Shown here one piece after another: positions 7,906 to 16,265 of a stretch of DNA of 64,000 nt; positions within the stretch are counted from its first letter, which is position 1; each line of letters starts with the position of its first letter. This stretch comes from Bryobacterales bacterium F-183 (GTDB lineage Bacteria; Acidobacteriota; Terriglobia; Bryobacterales; Bryobacteraceae): positions 5,788,137 through 5,852,136 of the forward strand of contig AP025252.1 in NCBI GenBank assembly GCA_016865505.2, given 5' to 3'. The notes beneath the pieces are model-generated. The model searched no databases. It worked only from the letters and a program-made list of their open reading frames with translations, and had not been told where the DNA came from. Made by a program: the position numbers and the translations under genes.

Positions 7906-9234
7906 CTATTTTCCGATACAGAATGTCGAAAAGATGCGGTTCAGTATATCGTCGGCAGTCGTAGCGCCGGTGATCGCATCTATGGGACGCAAAGCCGCGT
8001 ACAAATCCAGCAGCAGCATCTCATGCGGGATGTGGAACTCAATCGCCCGTCGTGCATTGGCCAGGGCCTCCGCGCTCTCACGCAGTAAGCCTTCGTGACG
8101 CAGGCTGGTGATGAATCCGGCCTCCTGTTTTTCCGTCCCCGCACCCACCGCTTGCAGGATCGCCAGGCGCAACTCCGCAATACCTTCACCTGTCTTGGCC
8201 GACACTGCTAAGAATCCAGCAGGGGCCTGCGCGAGGTCGCATTTGTTGGCCACCAACAGCGCCTGTTTCCCTGCTTTTTCGACGATCTCTCGATTCACCG
8301 GCAGAGTGGCGTCCACAACAACCAAGGTCAGGTCAGCGTCCGTCATTGCCTGATATGACCGCTCGATGCCCAGGGCTTCCACCACATCCTGGCCCTCACG
8401 TATGCCTGCCGTATCCAAAAAACGAATCGGGATGCCGTCAATCGCTGCGGTTTCAGAAATCAGATCACGTGTCGTACCTGGGATGTCCGTCACAATCGCG
8501 CGCTCCTGTTCCAGCAGCCGGTTGAACAGCGAACTCTTGCCGACATTGGGCTCACCGACGATCGCCAAGGTGAAGCCGTTGTGTACCAACTTGCCGAACG
8601 CAAAGCTGCGCACGAGCATCGTCACCGCACCTTCGATTGCGTCCAGACGCCGAAGCAGCTCGCTATCCGGCGCGATGTCCACGTCGTTGTCCGCAAAGTC
8701 GATGCCCGCCTCCAGCAGCGCGATCAGTTCCAGCAACTGCTCTTTCACGGGCTGTATCCGCCGCGATACCGACCCGTCTACCTGCTGCGCAGCGATGCGT
8801 GCCTGATACAAGGTGGTGGCCTCGATGAGGTCGCGCACGGCTTCCGCTTGCGGCAGGTCCAGGCGGCCGTTCAAATACGCACGCAAAGTGAATTCACCGG
8901 GTTGTGCGATCCTGGCGCCCTCGCGTACCGCACGCTCCAGACAGTGCCGCAACACCACTGGCGCACCATGGCAGCCGATCTCCACCACATCTTCACCGGT
9001 GTACGACTTGGGGCCTGCGAAAAAACTAGCAATCACATGATCGACAGTTTGGCCATCGTCGTCGGGGAGTTCGGCCAGCGTGGAGGTCCAGCTTTCCCAC
9101 TCGCTATGCCGCTTCAGCCGCAGGATAGACGTCGCAATCACCTTGGCGTCGCGCCCGGATAGCCGGACCACGCCGATGCCGCCGCGGCCCGGTGGCGTGG
9201 AAATCGCCACAATCGTGTCTCGTAGAGAACTCAT
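7906..9234 (-). CDS. mnmE: tRNA modification GTPase MnmE
   Basis: MnmE, with MnmG, installs the 5-carboxymethylaminomethyl group on U34 of certain tRNAs. Visible are the N-terminal formyl-THF-binding domain ([22 protein letters not shown]), the inserted G domain with G1 GEPNVGKS at about 227-234, DTAGIR as G3 and ANKCDLA as G4, and the invariant C-terminal CIGK whose Cys is functionally required. At 442 residues the length is typical. It ends the upstream part of a run that continues into the yihY-type gene. The propeller gene ends 6 bp before its start. Confidence 0.94.
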   Translation of the reverse strand: MSSLRDTIVAISTPPGRGGIGVVRLSGRDAKVIATSILRLKRHSEWESWTSTLAELPDDDGQTVDHVIASFFAGPKSYTGEDVVEIGCHGAPVVLRHCLERAVREGARIAQPGEFTLRAYLNGRLDLPQAEAVRDLIEATTLYQARIAAQQVDGSVSRRIQPVKEQLLELIALLEAGIDFADNDVDIAPDSELLRRLDAIEGAVTMLVRSFAFGKLVHNGFTLAIVGEPNVGKSSLFNRLLEQERAIVTDIPGTTRDLISETAAIDGIPIRFLDTAGIREGQDVVEALGIERSYQAMTDADLTLVVVDATLPVNREIVEKAGKQALLVANKCDLAQAPAGFLAVSAKTGEGIAELRLAILQAVGAGTEKQEAGFITSLRHEGLLRESAEALANARRAIEFHIPHEMLLLDLYAALRPIDAITGATTADDILNRIFSTFCIGK

Positions 9235-9240
9235 TCGGAT

Positions 9241-10680
9241 TTAGAAGGCGTAAAGCTTGGTGCGGGTGCGAACGTACAGCCGTCCGCCAGCCAACGCGGG
9301 AGTGGAAAACGTATCTTCGCCAAAATCGTTGACACGAAGCAGTTCCCAATCGCGGCCGCCCGCATTCACTACGCTCAACTTTCCAGTTTGGCTCAGAAAA
9401 TAGATGCGCCCGCCCGCCGCCACCGGGGACGCATAGTAAGTGTCCAGCGCGCCCGTCAGGCGACCCTGCTTCAGGACCTCGCCCGTCTTGGCGTCCACCG
9501 CAGACAGAATGCCGCCGTCCTTGATGAGGTACATGACGCCGTCGTACAGCAGTGGCGTCGGGACGTTGGGCAGAAATTTCTGCATGCGCCATACGATCGA
9601 CTTCGACGAGGTCAAATCCCCACGCTCGCCATGCTGGATCGATAGCAAAGCATTGCGCGACGCACGCCGGGCTCGATAGAACTCCCATTCGCGCGCATCC
9701 ACTGCACCATCGTGATTCAGGTCCATGTCGTCAAAGCCGCGTCGCATGCGTTCGTCCAACTCACTTGCACGAAGCTTGCCATCGCCATCCGCGTCGCGAA
9801 CCTTCACGACATCCTCAAACGCTTCGGTCACGGTAGCCGATTCGTTCTCGCCGCCCGCCTCCCACCAATGCGCGTAAATCATCCGGCCATCGATCACCGG
9901 CGACGATTTCGGTTGCCACGAAAGTCCGTTCACCCACCACAGCTTTTCGCCGGTTTCCACACGATAAGAAATGAGCGTGAAGGCGCCGGGCACGATCAAC
10001 TCGGCGTCCTTGCCCGTACCAAAGACACCGGGCGTTGAGTAGGATCGCGTGGACTCTGGCCGGTCCACCTTCCACTTCACTTTGCCGGACGCTTTGTCGA
10101 CCGCGATCAGAAATGAGTGATCGTCCTGGTCGCAGAGCAGCACCACCAGATTGCCCGCCAGCACAGGCGATGAACCATGCCCGTTGGGATTGTTGAACGG
10201 CCCCAGCGGCAGTTTCCAGCGCTCTTTGCCGGTGGCAGCATCGTAGGCCAGAATGCCGAAATCGCCAAAGAAAACGTACAGCGTCTTGCCATCGGTCACC
10301 GGACTCGGCGATGCCGGTGAGTTCGTCGGCTGGTACATCTCCACGCGAGGCCGTGGCACTTCACGACGCCACAGCGGCTTGCCGGTCTTGCGATCGAGAC
10401 ACAGCGTAATCAGCTTGCCATCAGGATCGACGACGCGGCCTGGCGCCAGTTGCTTGCGTGCGCCACCTTCCACCGCCGTCAAAAAGATACGGTCGCCCGC
10501 GACGATGGGCGAAGAGTGCGCGGGTGGCACATCTGCCACCCACCGCGCGCCTTTGTCAGGGCCGAACTCCGGCGCGATCTCCACCGCCGGACCCACGCCA
10601 GACCCGTTGGGACCGCGAAACTGCGGCCAGTCCACACTGGACTGCCCAAGGCCTGCCGCAAGCGCGAGCCAAAGAAACAT
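9241..10680 (-). CDS. Secreted PQQ-like beta-propeller with two embedded EF-hands
   Basis: About 479 residues starting at ATG 10680, chosen because MFLWLALAAGLGQ is a signal peptide and the longer frame is not. Repeated blades of the form DGKTLYVFFGDFGILAYDAATGKERWKLPLG match outer-membrane BamB/PQQ-dehydrogenase-like propellers, and the first block WPQFRGPNGSG is common in secreted propellers of Acidobacteria and Planctomycetes. Two canonical calcium loops sit inside the propeller, DADGDGKLRASE (about 296-307) and DLNHDGAVDARE (about 320-331). No dehydrogenase catalytic residues were identified, so it is probably structural or binding. The start lies 18 bp after the VOC gene stop. Confidence 0.8.
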   Translation of the reverse strand: MFLWLALAAGLGQSSVDWPQFRGPNGSGVGPAVEIAPEFGPDKGARWVADVPPAHSSPIVAGDRIFLTAVEGGARKQLAPGRVVDPDGKLITLCLDRKTGKPLWRREVPRPRVEMYQPTNSPASPSPVTDGKTLYVFFGDFGILAYDAATGKERWKLPLGPFNNPNGHGSSPVLAGNLVVLLCDQDDHSFLIAVDKASGKVKWKVDRPESTRSYSTPGVFGTGKDAELIVPGAFTLISYRVETGEKLWWVNGLSWQPKSSPVIDGRMIYAHWWEAGGENESATVTEAFEDVVKVRDADGDGKLRASELDERMRRGFDDMDLNHDGAVDAREWEFYRARRASRNALLSIQHGERGDLTSSKSIVWRMQKFLPNVPTPLLYDGVMYLIKDGGILSAVDAKTGEVLKQGRLTGALDTYYASPVAAGGRIYFLSQTGKLSVVNAGGRDWELLRVNDFGEDTFSTPALAGGRLYVRTRTKLYAF

Positions 10681-10697
10681 GCCCCCTAATGTATCGC

Positions 10698-11099
10698 CTA
10701 TTCCTTGTGCGTCGTGATCCACCAGGTGTAGCCGAATGGATCCAGCACGCCGCCCGTGCGTCCGTACGACTGGTCCGCCATCGGCATCGACACCTTACAC
10801 CCGTTCGCCACCGCCCGCTCGAACCAGGCATCCGCATCGTCAACGTACAAGAACAGCGACATCGGCGAGCCCCCGTACGTAATAGCGGACTTCAGCTCCG
10901 GATACTCGGGAACCACGGTGCTCATCATGATGGGTGAGTCGCCAATCCGCAGTTCACCGTGTCGCAAACGGCCGGCTTCGTCACGCATGGCCGAGACTTC
11001 CGTAGCGCCAAATGCCTTCTGATAGAACGCAAATGCCGCGTTGCCATCGTCAAACTTCATGTACGGCGTGATTGTATGAAAACCTTCTCGCGTTGCCAT
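10698..11099 (-). CDS. VOC (glyoxalase/bleomycin-resistance) family protein
   Basis: A 133-residue vicinal-oxygen-chelate protein with two beta-alpha-beta-beta-beta modules. HTITPYMKFDDGNAAFAFYQKAFGA and VDDADAWFERAVANGCKV are the module openings, and YGRTGGVLDPFGYTWWI is the classic C-terminal stretch. It resembles the PhnB-like subgroup, whose substrates are mostly unknown, so only the fold is assigned. It follows the LOG gene by 14 bp and precedes the propeller gene by 17 bp, all on one strand. Confidence 0.83.
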   Translation of the reverse strand: MATREGFHTITPYMKFDDGNAAFAFYQKAFGATEVSAMRDEAGRLRHGELRIGDSPIMMSTVVPEYPELKSAITYGGSPMSLFLYVDDADAWFERAVANGCKVSMPMADQSYGRTGGVLDPFGYTWWITTHKE

Positions 11100-11113
11100 A
11101 TACAGCCATGTTC

Positions 11114-11704
11114 TCAGGCAAGGTAGCCCGGCGTATTGTAGAAATTTGACCTCTCCGCCAACTTGTCGATCAGCGACGCGGGCTCACTGTCTACCAACAC
11201 TAGTGCGCGATTCTTGGCCTTCAAAAACCCTGCCTCCACCGCGCGATCGAGCATCACCAGCAAGGGATCCCAATAGCCGTTGGTGTTGAGCAAGCCGATG
11301 GGCTTGGAGTGGATCTCCAACTGCGCCCAAGTGAGGATCTCGCACAGCTCATCGAGCGTACCGTAGGCTCCCGGCGCCGCGATGAACGCGCTGGCCAGGT
11401 CCGCCATCAGCGCCTTGCGCTGGTGCATCGTCGTGACGATGTGCAGTTCCGTAAGCCCCTTGTGCGCGATTTCGCGATCCACCATGCTTTGTGGAATCAC
11501 GCCGTACGCGCGGCCTCCGGCCGCAAGGATCGTGTCCGCGGCCAGACCCATCAAACCCACGTGCGCGCCGCCGTACACCAGCCCGATATGGCGTGCGGCC
11601 ATCGTCTCTGTCAGGTCAATAATGGCGCGGGAATAGGCGGGATCGAGCCCGGAGCTGGACCCGCAGAACAAACAAATTCGCGATAGAGCGGACACACTAC
11701 CCAT
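11114..11704 (-). CDS. LOG family protein (TIGR00730-like), atypical PGA motif
   Basis: A 196-residue Rossmann-fold protein of the LOG (Lonely Guy) family, which hydrolyses nucleoside 5'-monophosphates such as cytokinin ribotides to base and ribose phosphate. CLFCGSSSG, GLVYGGAHVGLMG and TTMHQRKALM with its Arg-Lys are normal. The phosphate loop that is usually PGGxGTxxE reads PGAYGTLDE (about 111-119), a Gly-to-Ala change beside the catalytic Glu. The start is ATG 11704. It is divergent from the S9 peptidase gene with only 14 bp between the two starts. Confidence 0.85.
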   Translation of the reverse strand: MGSVSALSRICLFCGSSSGLDPAYSRAIIDLTETMAARHIGLVYGGAHVGLMGLAADTILAAGGRAYGVIPQSMVDREIAHKGLTELHIVTTMHQRKALMADLASAFIAAPGAYGTLDELCEILTWAQLEIHSKPIGLLNTNGYWDPLLVMLDRAVEAGFLKAKNRALVLVDSEPASLIDKLAERSNFYNTPGYLA

Positions 11705-11706
11705 TT

Positions 11707-11712
11707 TATAAT
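11707..11712 (+). promoter_or_regulatory. TATAAT box 6 bp before the S9 peptidase start
   Basis: A perfect TATAAT lies 6 bp upstream of ATG 11719, inside the 14-bp space between two divergent start codons. No Shine-Dalgarno sequence fits between box and start. If it is the -10 element, the mRNA is leaderless. No convincing -35 was found. Confidence 0.5.
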
Positions 11713-11718
11713 TGGCAG

Positions 11719-14577
11719 ATGCCCACAACCTGCTTTCGCGGCGGCCTGGTCGCGCTGCTGTTTCTGGCCGCGGACCTCGCCACCTTCGCGCAAGCGGCCT
11801 CCACGAAGCGGCCCATCTCTCACAACGATTACGACGGCTGGCGTACCATCTCCAGTCAAACCCTGTCCCGCGATGGCAAGTGGCTCGCGTACGGCTTTAT
11901 GCCGCAGGATGGCGATGGCGACCTCATCGTGCGCGAGATCGCAACGGGCAAAGAGTACAAGGTTCCGGCAGGCGCACTGCCTCCGCCTCCGCTGCCGAAT
12001 CCAGACGCAAATCCCGACGAAGAACCGCCGCGCCGCAGCCTGATCATTCGCTTCACCAGCGACAATCAGTACCTTGTCAGCAGCACCTTCCCGACCAAGG
12101 CGGAAGTAAAGGCCAAAGGCAAGGGTGGCCTTGCGATCGTCAAGCTTTCGGACGGCGCGGTCACTCGCGTACCCAACGTCAAGAACTTTCAAATCCCCAG
12201 CAAAGGCGGTGCTTGGGTCGCTTTTCATAAAGAAGGCGCGACACCTGCCACACCGTCGCGGCGCAATGTGGACGAACCGGGTACGGATTTGATTCTGCGA
12301 AATCTCGCCACCGGCGAATCCTCCGACAAGACGTACGCGAACGTCACCGAATACACCTTTGCGCGCGACGGCAAGACGCTTGCTTTCGCTGTCGGCAATC
12401 CCAAGGCAGATGCGGAAAATGGCGTATTTACGGTCACTCCGGGCGATGCTGCGGCGGCCAAGCCGTTGCTGAGCGGCAAGGGCAAGTACAGCAAGCTAAC
12501 CTGGGATCGCGCACAGGCGCAACTCGCTTTTGTGACCTCCAAAGACGCACCTGCGGAAAAGAAGTACGCCGTGTACCTCTGGGTTCGCAATGCGGCGGAA
12601 GCAAAGCCGGTAGTAGCGCACCAGGTGGCTGGCATGCCCGCTGGCATGGGGATCGTGGAACGCGGCAACTTGGGATTCTCACGTGACGGCCGCAAGCTGT
12701 ACGTCGCGGTCGGCAAGCCCACCGCAGAGCCTGCTAAGCCCGCCGCCCCTGGGGACGCCGACGAGAAAGTCACCATGGACCTCTGGCACTGGCATGACGA
12801 TCTCGTACAGCCTATGCAGCGAGTTCGCGCCGCGGCGGAACGCGCCCGTACCTACCGCGGCATCCTGGACCTCGGCACCGCCAAGTACACGCAGGTTGCC
12901 GACGAAGCGCTGACCGATGTCTTCCCATCCGACGACGGTACGCTGGCCATCGGCGCCGACACGCGCAACTACCGCCGCATGATCGATTACGACGGTACGT
13001 ACGCCGATTACTACGCGGTGGATGTCGCCACCGGTGCGCGCAAAGTGATCGCCAGCAAGGTTCGCGGTGGCTTCGGCTTTGGCGGCAGCATCATGCAGTG
13101 GGCGCCCGACGGCAAGCACGCGCTGTACTTCAGCAAGAACAACTGGCACATCGTCAGCCTCAAGGATCTTTCCACGCGCAACCTCACCGAAAAGCTGGAT
13201 GTCTCATTCGCCGATGAAGAAGACGACACACCAGACCCTGCAACATCCTACGGCGGTGCAGGCTGGACGCGCGATTCCGCGTCCGCCATTGTGTACGATC
13301 GCTACGACGTCTGGCAGATCTTTGCTGATCCGGCAATGCCTGCTAAAACTCTAACAGCCGGCCGTGGACGCCGCGAAAAGATCCAGTTCCGCGTCCAGCG
13401 CCTGGACCCTGTGGATGAAGATGACGACCAGCGCGGCATCGACATCGCCAAGCCGCTCACCTTCCGTGCCGTCAGCGAAGAGACCCGCGCCACCGGCTTC
13501 TTTCGCCAGAGCAAGACCAATACGCTGGACCGCCTGATCTGGGGCGACAAGTCGTACGGCGTGGCAGGCCGCGCCATGGAAGCCGATGTCGTGCTCATCA
13601 CCGCCTCACGTTTTAATGAGTTCCCGGACCTGCACGTCACCAACGCTGCGTTCGCCGCGCCGAAAAAGGCCACCAACGGAAGCGCGCAGTTGGCCAACCT
13701 GCGCTGGGGCACAGCGGAACTGGTCAAGTTCCGCAACACCGATGGCGTACCGTTGCAGTCGGTGCTGTACAAGCCCGAAAACTTCGACCCCACCCGCCAG
13801 TACCCGATGATCGTGTACATTTACGAGCGGCTCACCCAGAATCTGCACAGCTTTGTGAACCCCACGCCGGGCACCTCCATCAACATTGCGTACTATGTGT
13901 CGAACGGCTATCTGGTGTTGACGCCGGACATCGTGTACACCAAGGGCTATCCCGGCCAGAGCGCTCTCAAATGCGTACTGCCGGCGATTGACGCAGTGGT
14001 GGACAAAGGCATCGTGCGCCAGAACGCCATCGGCATCCAGGGCCATAGCTGGGGCGGCTACCAGATCGCATACATGGTGACCCAGACCAACCGCTTTAAG
14101 GCCGCGGAAGCAGGCGCGCCCGTCGGCAACATGACTAGCGCGTACTCCGGCATCCGCTGGGGTTCCGGCATGCCGCGCCAGTTCCAGTATGAGCAGACGC
14201 AGTCCCGCATCGGCCAGACGCTCTACGCGAATCCCCAAAAATTCCTGGAAAACTCGCCGATCTTCCACATTGATCGCGTCCGTACGCCGCTGCTCATCCT
14301 GCATAACGACCAGGACGACGCCGTGCCGTGGTACCAGGGCATTGAGTTGTACCTCGCCCTGCGCCGCAATGAGAAAGAGGCGTACCTCATGAACTACAAC
14401 GGCGAATACCACGGCCTACGCCGCCGCCACAATCAGAAGGATTGGACGGTACGCATGCAGCAGTTTTTCGACCATCACTTGCGCGACGCGATGAAGCCCG
14501 AGTGGATGGAAAAGGGTGTGCCGTTCACCGAGCGCGAAGAAGAGAAGACGCGCTTTCAGAGCCCGCAACAGCAGTAG
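11719..14577 (+). CDS. Secreted S9 (prolyl oligopeptidase family) serine peptidase
   Basis: A 952-residue exported protein. Residues 1-27 form a signal peptide (LVALLFLAADLATFAQA). A WD-like beta-propeller with SxDGKxLA repeats (LSRDGKWLAYGF, FARDGKTLAFAV, FSRDGRKLYVAV) follows. The C-terminal alpha/beta hydrolase domain has GHSWGG with Ser777, an acidic Asp864 or Asp866 in LHNDQDDAVP, and His898 in GEYHG, the S9 triad. Such periplasmic peptidases degrade oligopeptides. It is longer than the usual 700 residues because of extra propeller insertions. Its 3' end overlaps the convergent acyltransferase gene by 53 bp. Confidence 0.87.
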   Translation: MPTTCFRGGLVALLFLAADLATFAQAASTKRPISHNDYDGWRTISSQTLSRDGKWLAYGFMPQDGDGDLIVREIATGKEYKVPAGALPPPPLPNPDANPDEEPPRRSLIIRFTSDNQYLVSSTFPTKAEVKAKGKGGLAIVKLSDGAVTRVPNVKNFQIPSKGGAWVAFHKEGATPATPSRRNVDEPGTDLILRNLATGESSDKTYANVTEYTFARDGKTLAFAVGNPKADAENGVFTVTPGDAAAAKPLLSGKGKYSKLTWDRAQAQLAFVTSKDAPAEKKYAVYLWVRNAAEAKPVVAHQVAGMPAGMGIVERGNLGFSRDGRKLYVAVGKPTAEPAKPAAPGDADEKVTMDLWHWHDDLVQPMQRVRAAAERARTYRGILDLGTAKYTQVADEALTDVFPSDDGTLAIGADTRNYRRMIDYDGTYADYYAVDVATGARKVIASKVRGGFGFGGSIMQWAPDGKHALYFSKNNWHIVSLKDLSTRNLTEKLDVSFADEEDDTPDPATSYGGAGWTRDSASAIVYDRYDVWQIFADPAMPAKTLTAGRGRREKIQFRVQRLDPVDEDDDQRGIDIAKPLTFRAVSEETRATGFFRQSKTNTLDRLIWGDKSYGVAGRAMEADVVLITASRFNEFPDLHVTNAAFAAPKKATNGSAQLANLRWGTAELVKFRNTDGVPLQSVLYKPENFDPTRQYPMIVYIYERLTQNLHSFVNPTPGTSINIAYYVSNGYLVLTPDIVYTKGYPGQSALKCVLPAIDAVVDKGIVRQNAIGIQGHSWGGYQIAYMVTQTNRFKAAEAGAPVGNMTSAYSGIRWGSGMPRQFQYEQTQSRIGQTLYANPQKFLENSPIFHIDRVRTPLLILHNDQDDAVPWYQGIELYLALRRNEKEAYLMNYNGEYHGLRRRHNQKDWTVRMQQFFDHHLRDAMKPEWMEKGVPFTEREEEKTRFQSPQQQ

Positions 14578-15709
14578 CGGTAGAGGAAGCAGCGCCGAAC
14601 AACCAAGCCCAAGGGCGGCGGCGGACCAGTAGCTCATAGGTGCCAAACGCAAATGCCGTCGCCCCGGCTAAGACGATCGCGAACTTCGCAAATACAGGCA
14701 TGGAACTGGTACGCAGCGCGTTGCACAAAACCAGGACCGCGAAGAAGTGTGTGAGGTACACCCAATACGCGGCGCCCGCAAGATAAGCACCCGTCTGAGT
14801 GGGCCGCGAACCGTAGCGTACAAACAAACCCGTAATGCCAAAGATTAGGCACCAGACCAAGCCTGCGCCGAGCATCGCCGCAACGGTGTGAATTGGCTCT
14901 GGAATTGACCATGAGGCTCGAATCAGCGGGGTGGCCTCACGGTTGTACGCCTTCACCAACTCGTCGATACAGCCCAGGTAGGGGAACAGCAATATGGCCG
15001 CAACGACCAAGTATCTCCCTGCATAACGTTCCCATTGCGAGACCGATTCGCGATGCGGAAACAACTGCCAGCCAGTGAGGTAAAACAAGGCATAAGTCGT
15101 CGGGATGGCCCAATGCGGCGTCAACGTGGATTCGGGTTCCAGCGTACCGGCATACTGTGTCCACAGCAGACACCCGGTGACCGCAATGAGCAAAGGCCAT
15201 CGCCAAAGGCTGAACCAGATTTTTGCGAAAACACCGTCCAGCACGCCGGCCGGTAAGCCTGCAGCAACAAGAACCGCCACCACCAGCGTAAAAACCAGCA
15301 GAAAGTACAGGAACCAAAACACTGAAAAATGAAACACCAGGTCGTCTGGTGGAACGCCCATTGCCAGCGCATAGTGCCGGGTCAACAATAGCAACGGCGG
15401 CAGAAACAACATCAACGGCACGCCCAGACGAACCATCCGCTGCCGCAAAAAGCCTTGCCAGCCGCGCCTTTCCATCGTCATGCGTGCAAACAGGCCAGCC
15501 ATCAGAAAGAACAGCGGCATACGGAATGCATGAATGAGAAACACAAGGATGTCAAAAGCAAATGCCTTTTCCGTCTCTTGCATCGGGAAGAATCGGGGCT
15601 CAGTCGGCACTGTCATATAGCAGGCCGCGCTGTGCAGTACTATGCCAAGCAACATCATCGCGCCTCGTAACGAGTCAAAGACATACAACCGTTCTATTTG
15701 CGGTGACAT
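14525..15709 (-). CDS. Membrane acyltransferase family 3 protein (OpgC-like)
   Basis: A 394-residue integral membrane protein with about ten transmembrane segments. The opening YVFDSLRGAMMLLGIVLHSA is the acyltransferase-3/OpgC motif with its His, and the second block includes FRMPLFFLMAGLFARMTM. The family O-acylates sugars or other envelope molecules using periplasmic acyl transfer. I use ATG 15709; a TTG at 15736 would add nine residues. The target here cannot be read from context. It overlaps the end of the S9 peptidase gene by 53 bp, tail to tail, which is unusual for two long genes. Confidence 0.8.
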   Translation of the reverse strand: MSPQIERLYVFDSLRGAMMLLGIVLHSAACYMTVPTEPRFFPMQETEKAFAFDILVFLIHAFRMPLFFLMAGLFARMTMERRGWQGFLRQRMVRLGVPLMLFLPPLLLLTRHYALAMGVPPDDLVFHFSVFWFLYFLLVFTLVVAVLVAAGLPAGVLDGVFAKIWFSLWRWPLLIAVTGCLLWTQYAGTLEPESTLTPHWAIPTTYALFYLTGWQLFPHRESVSQWERYAGRYLVVAAILLFPYLGCIDELVKAYNREATPLIRASWSIPEPIHTVAAMLGAGLVWCLIFGITGLFVRYGSRPTQTGAYLAGAAYWVYLTHFFAVLVLCNALRTSSMPVFAKFAIVLAGATAFAFGTYELLVRRRPWAWLFGAASSTATAVAGSESASSLLRAR

Positions 15710-15788
15710 ATTGGGAGAGAAGATATCACGGAGCAAAAACGGCGAACAAAGTGCGCCGGTATTTACCTCTGCAGCATCTCATCGATTA

Positions 15789-16241
15789 GTGGCACTGCAC
15801 GTACTCCGCCGGAAACAGTTCATCCCTCTGCCTCGCGCTGAGGCCTTCCGCTTTTTTGCTGACGCGTCCAACCTGGAACGCATCACGCCGCCCTGGCTGA
15901 ACTTCCGCATCGTCGAACATCCGAAGGACGGCATCAAGACCGGTGCCCTCATCCGCTACCGCCTCGGCTGGCACGGCATCCCCATCGGCTGGACCACCGA
16001 GATCCGCAATTGGGACCCGCCTTACAAGTTCACCGACACCCAGATCCGCGGGCCGTACAAGCTCTGGTACCACACGCACAAATTTGAAGAAGTGGAAGGC
16101 GGCACCATGATGCACGACATCGTTTGGTACAAGCTGCCGTTCGGGATTTTCGGTGAGATTGCCCACGCCATCCACGTACGCAAGGACGTCGGCAAGATCT
16201 TCGACTACCGCTTCCAGGAAATCGCCAAGCTCATCAAGTAG
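15789..16241 (+). CDS. SRPBCC family protein
   Basis: A 150-residue cytosolic protein of the START/SRPBCC ligand-binding superfamily. It starts at GTG 15789; upstream in-frame sequence does not match. FIPLPRAEAFRFFADASNLERITPPWL is typical of the coenzyme-Q-binding/SRPBCC subgroup, and YKFTDTQIRGPYKLWYHTHKFEE covers the central strands. It probably binds a hydrophobic ligand, but the identity is not predictable. It lies between a divergent acyltransferase gene and the lipase-like gene, 24 bp from the latter on the same strand. Confidence 0.75.
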   Translation: MALHVLRRKQFIPLPRAEAFRFFADASNLERITPPWLNFRIVEHPKDGIKTGALIRYRLGWHGIPIGWTTEIRNWDPPYKFTDTQIRGPYKLWYHTHKFEEVEGGTMMHDIVWYKLPFGIFGEIAHAIHVRKDVGKIFDYRFQEIAKLIK

Positions 16242-16265
16242 CCGCATTCAGTCTATGCTCTTGTG

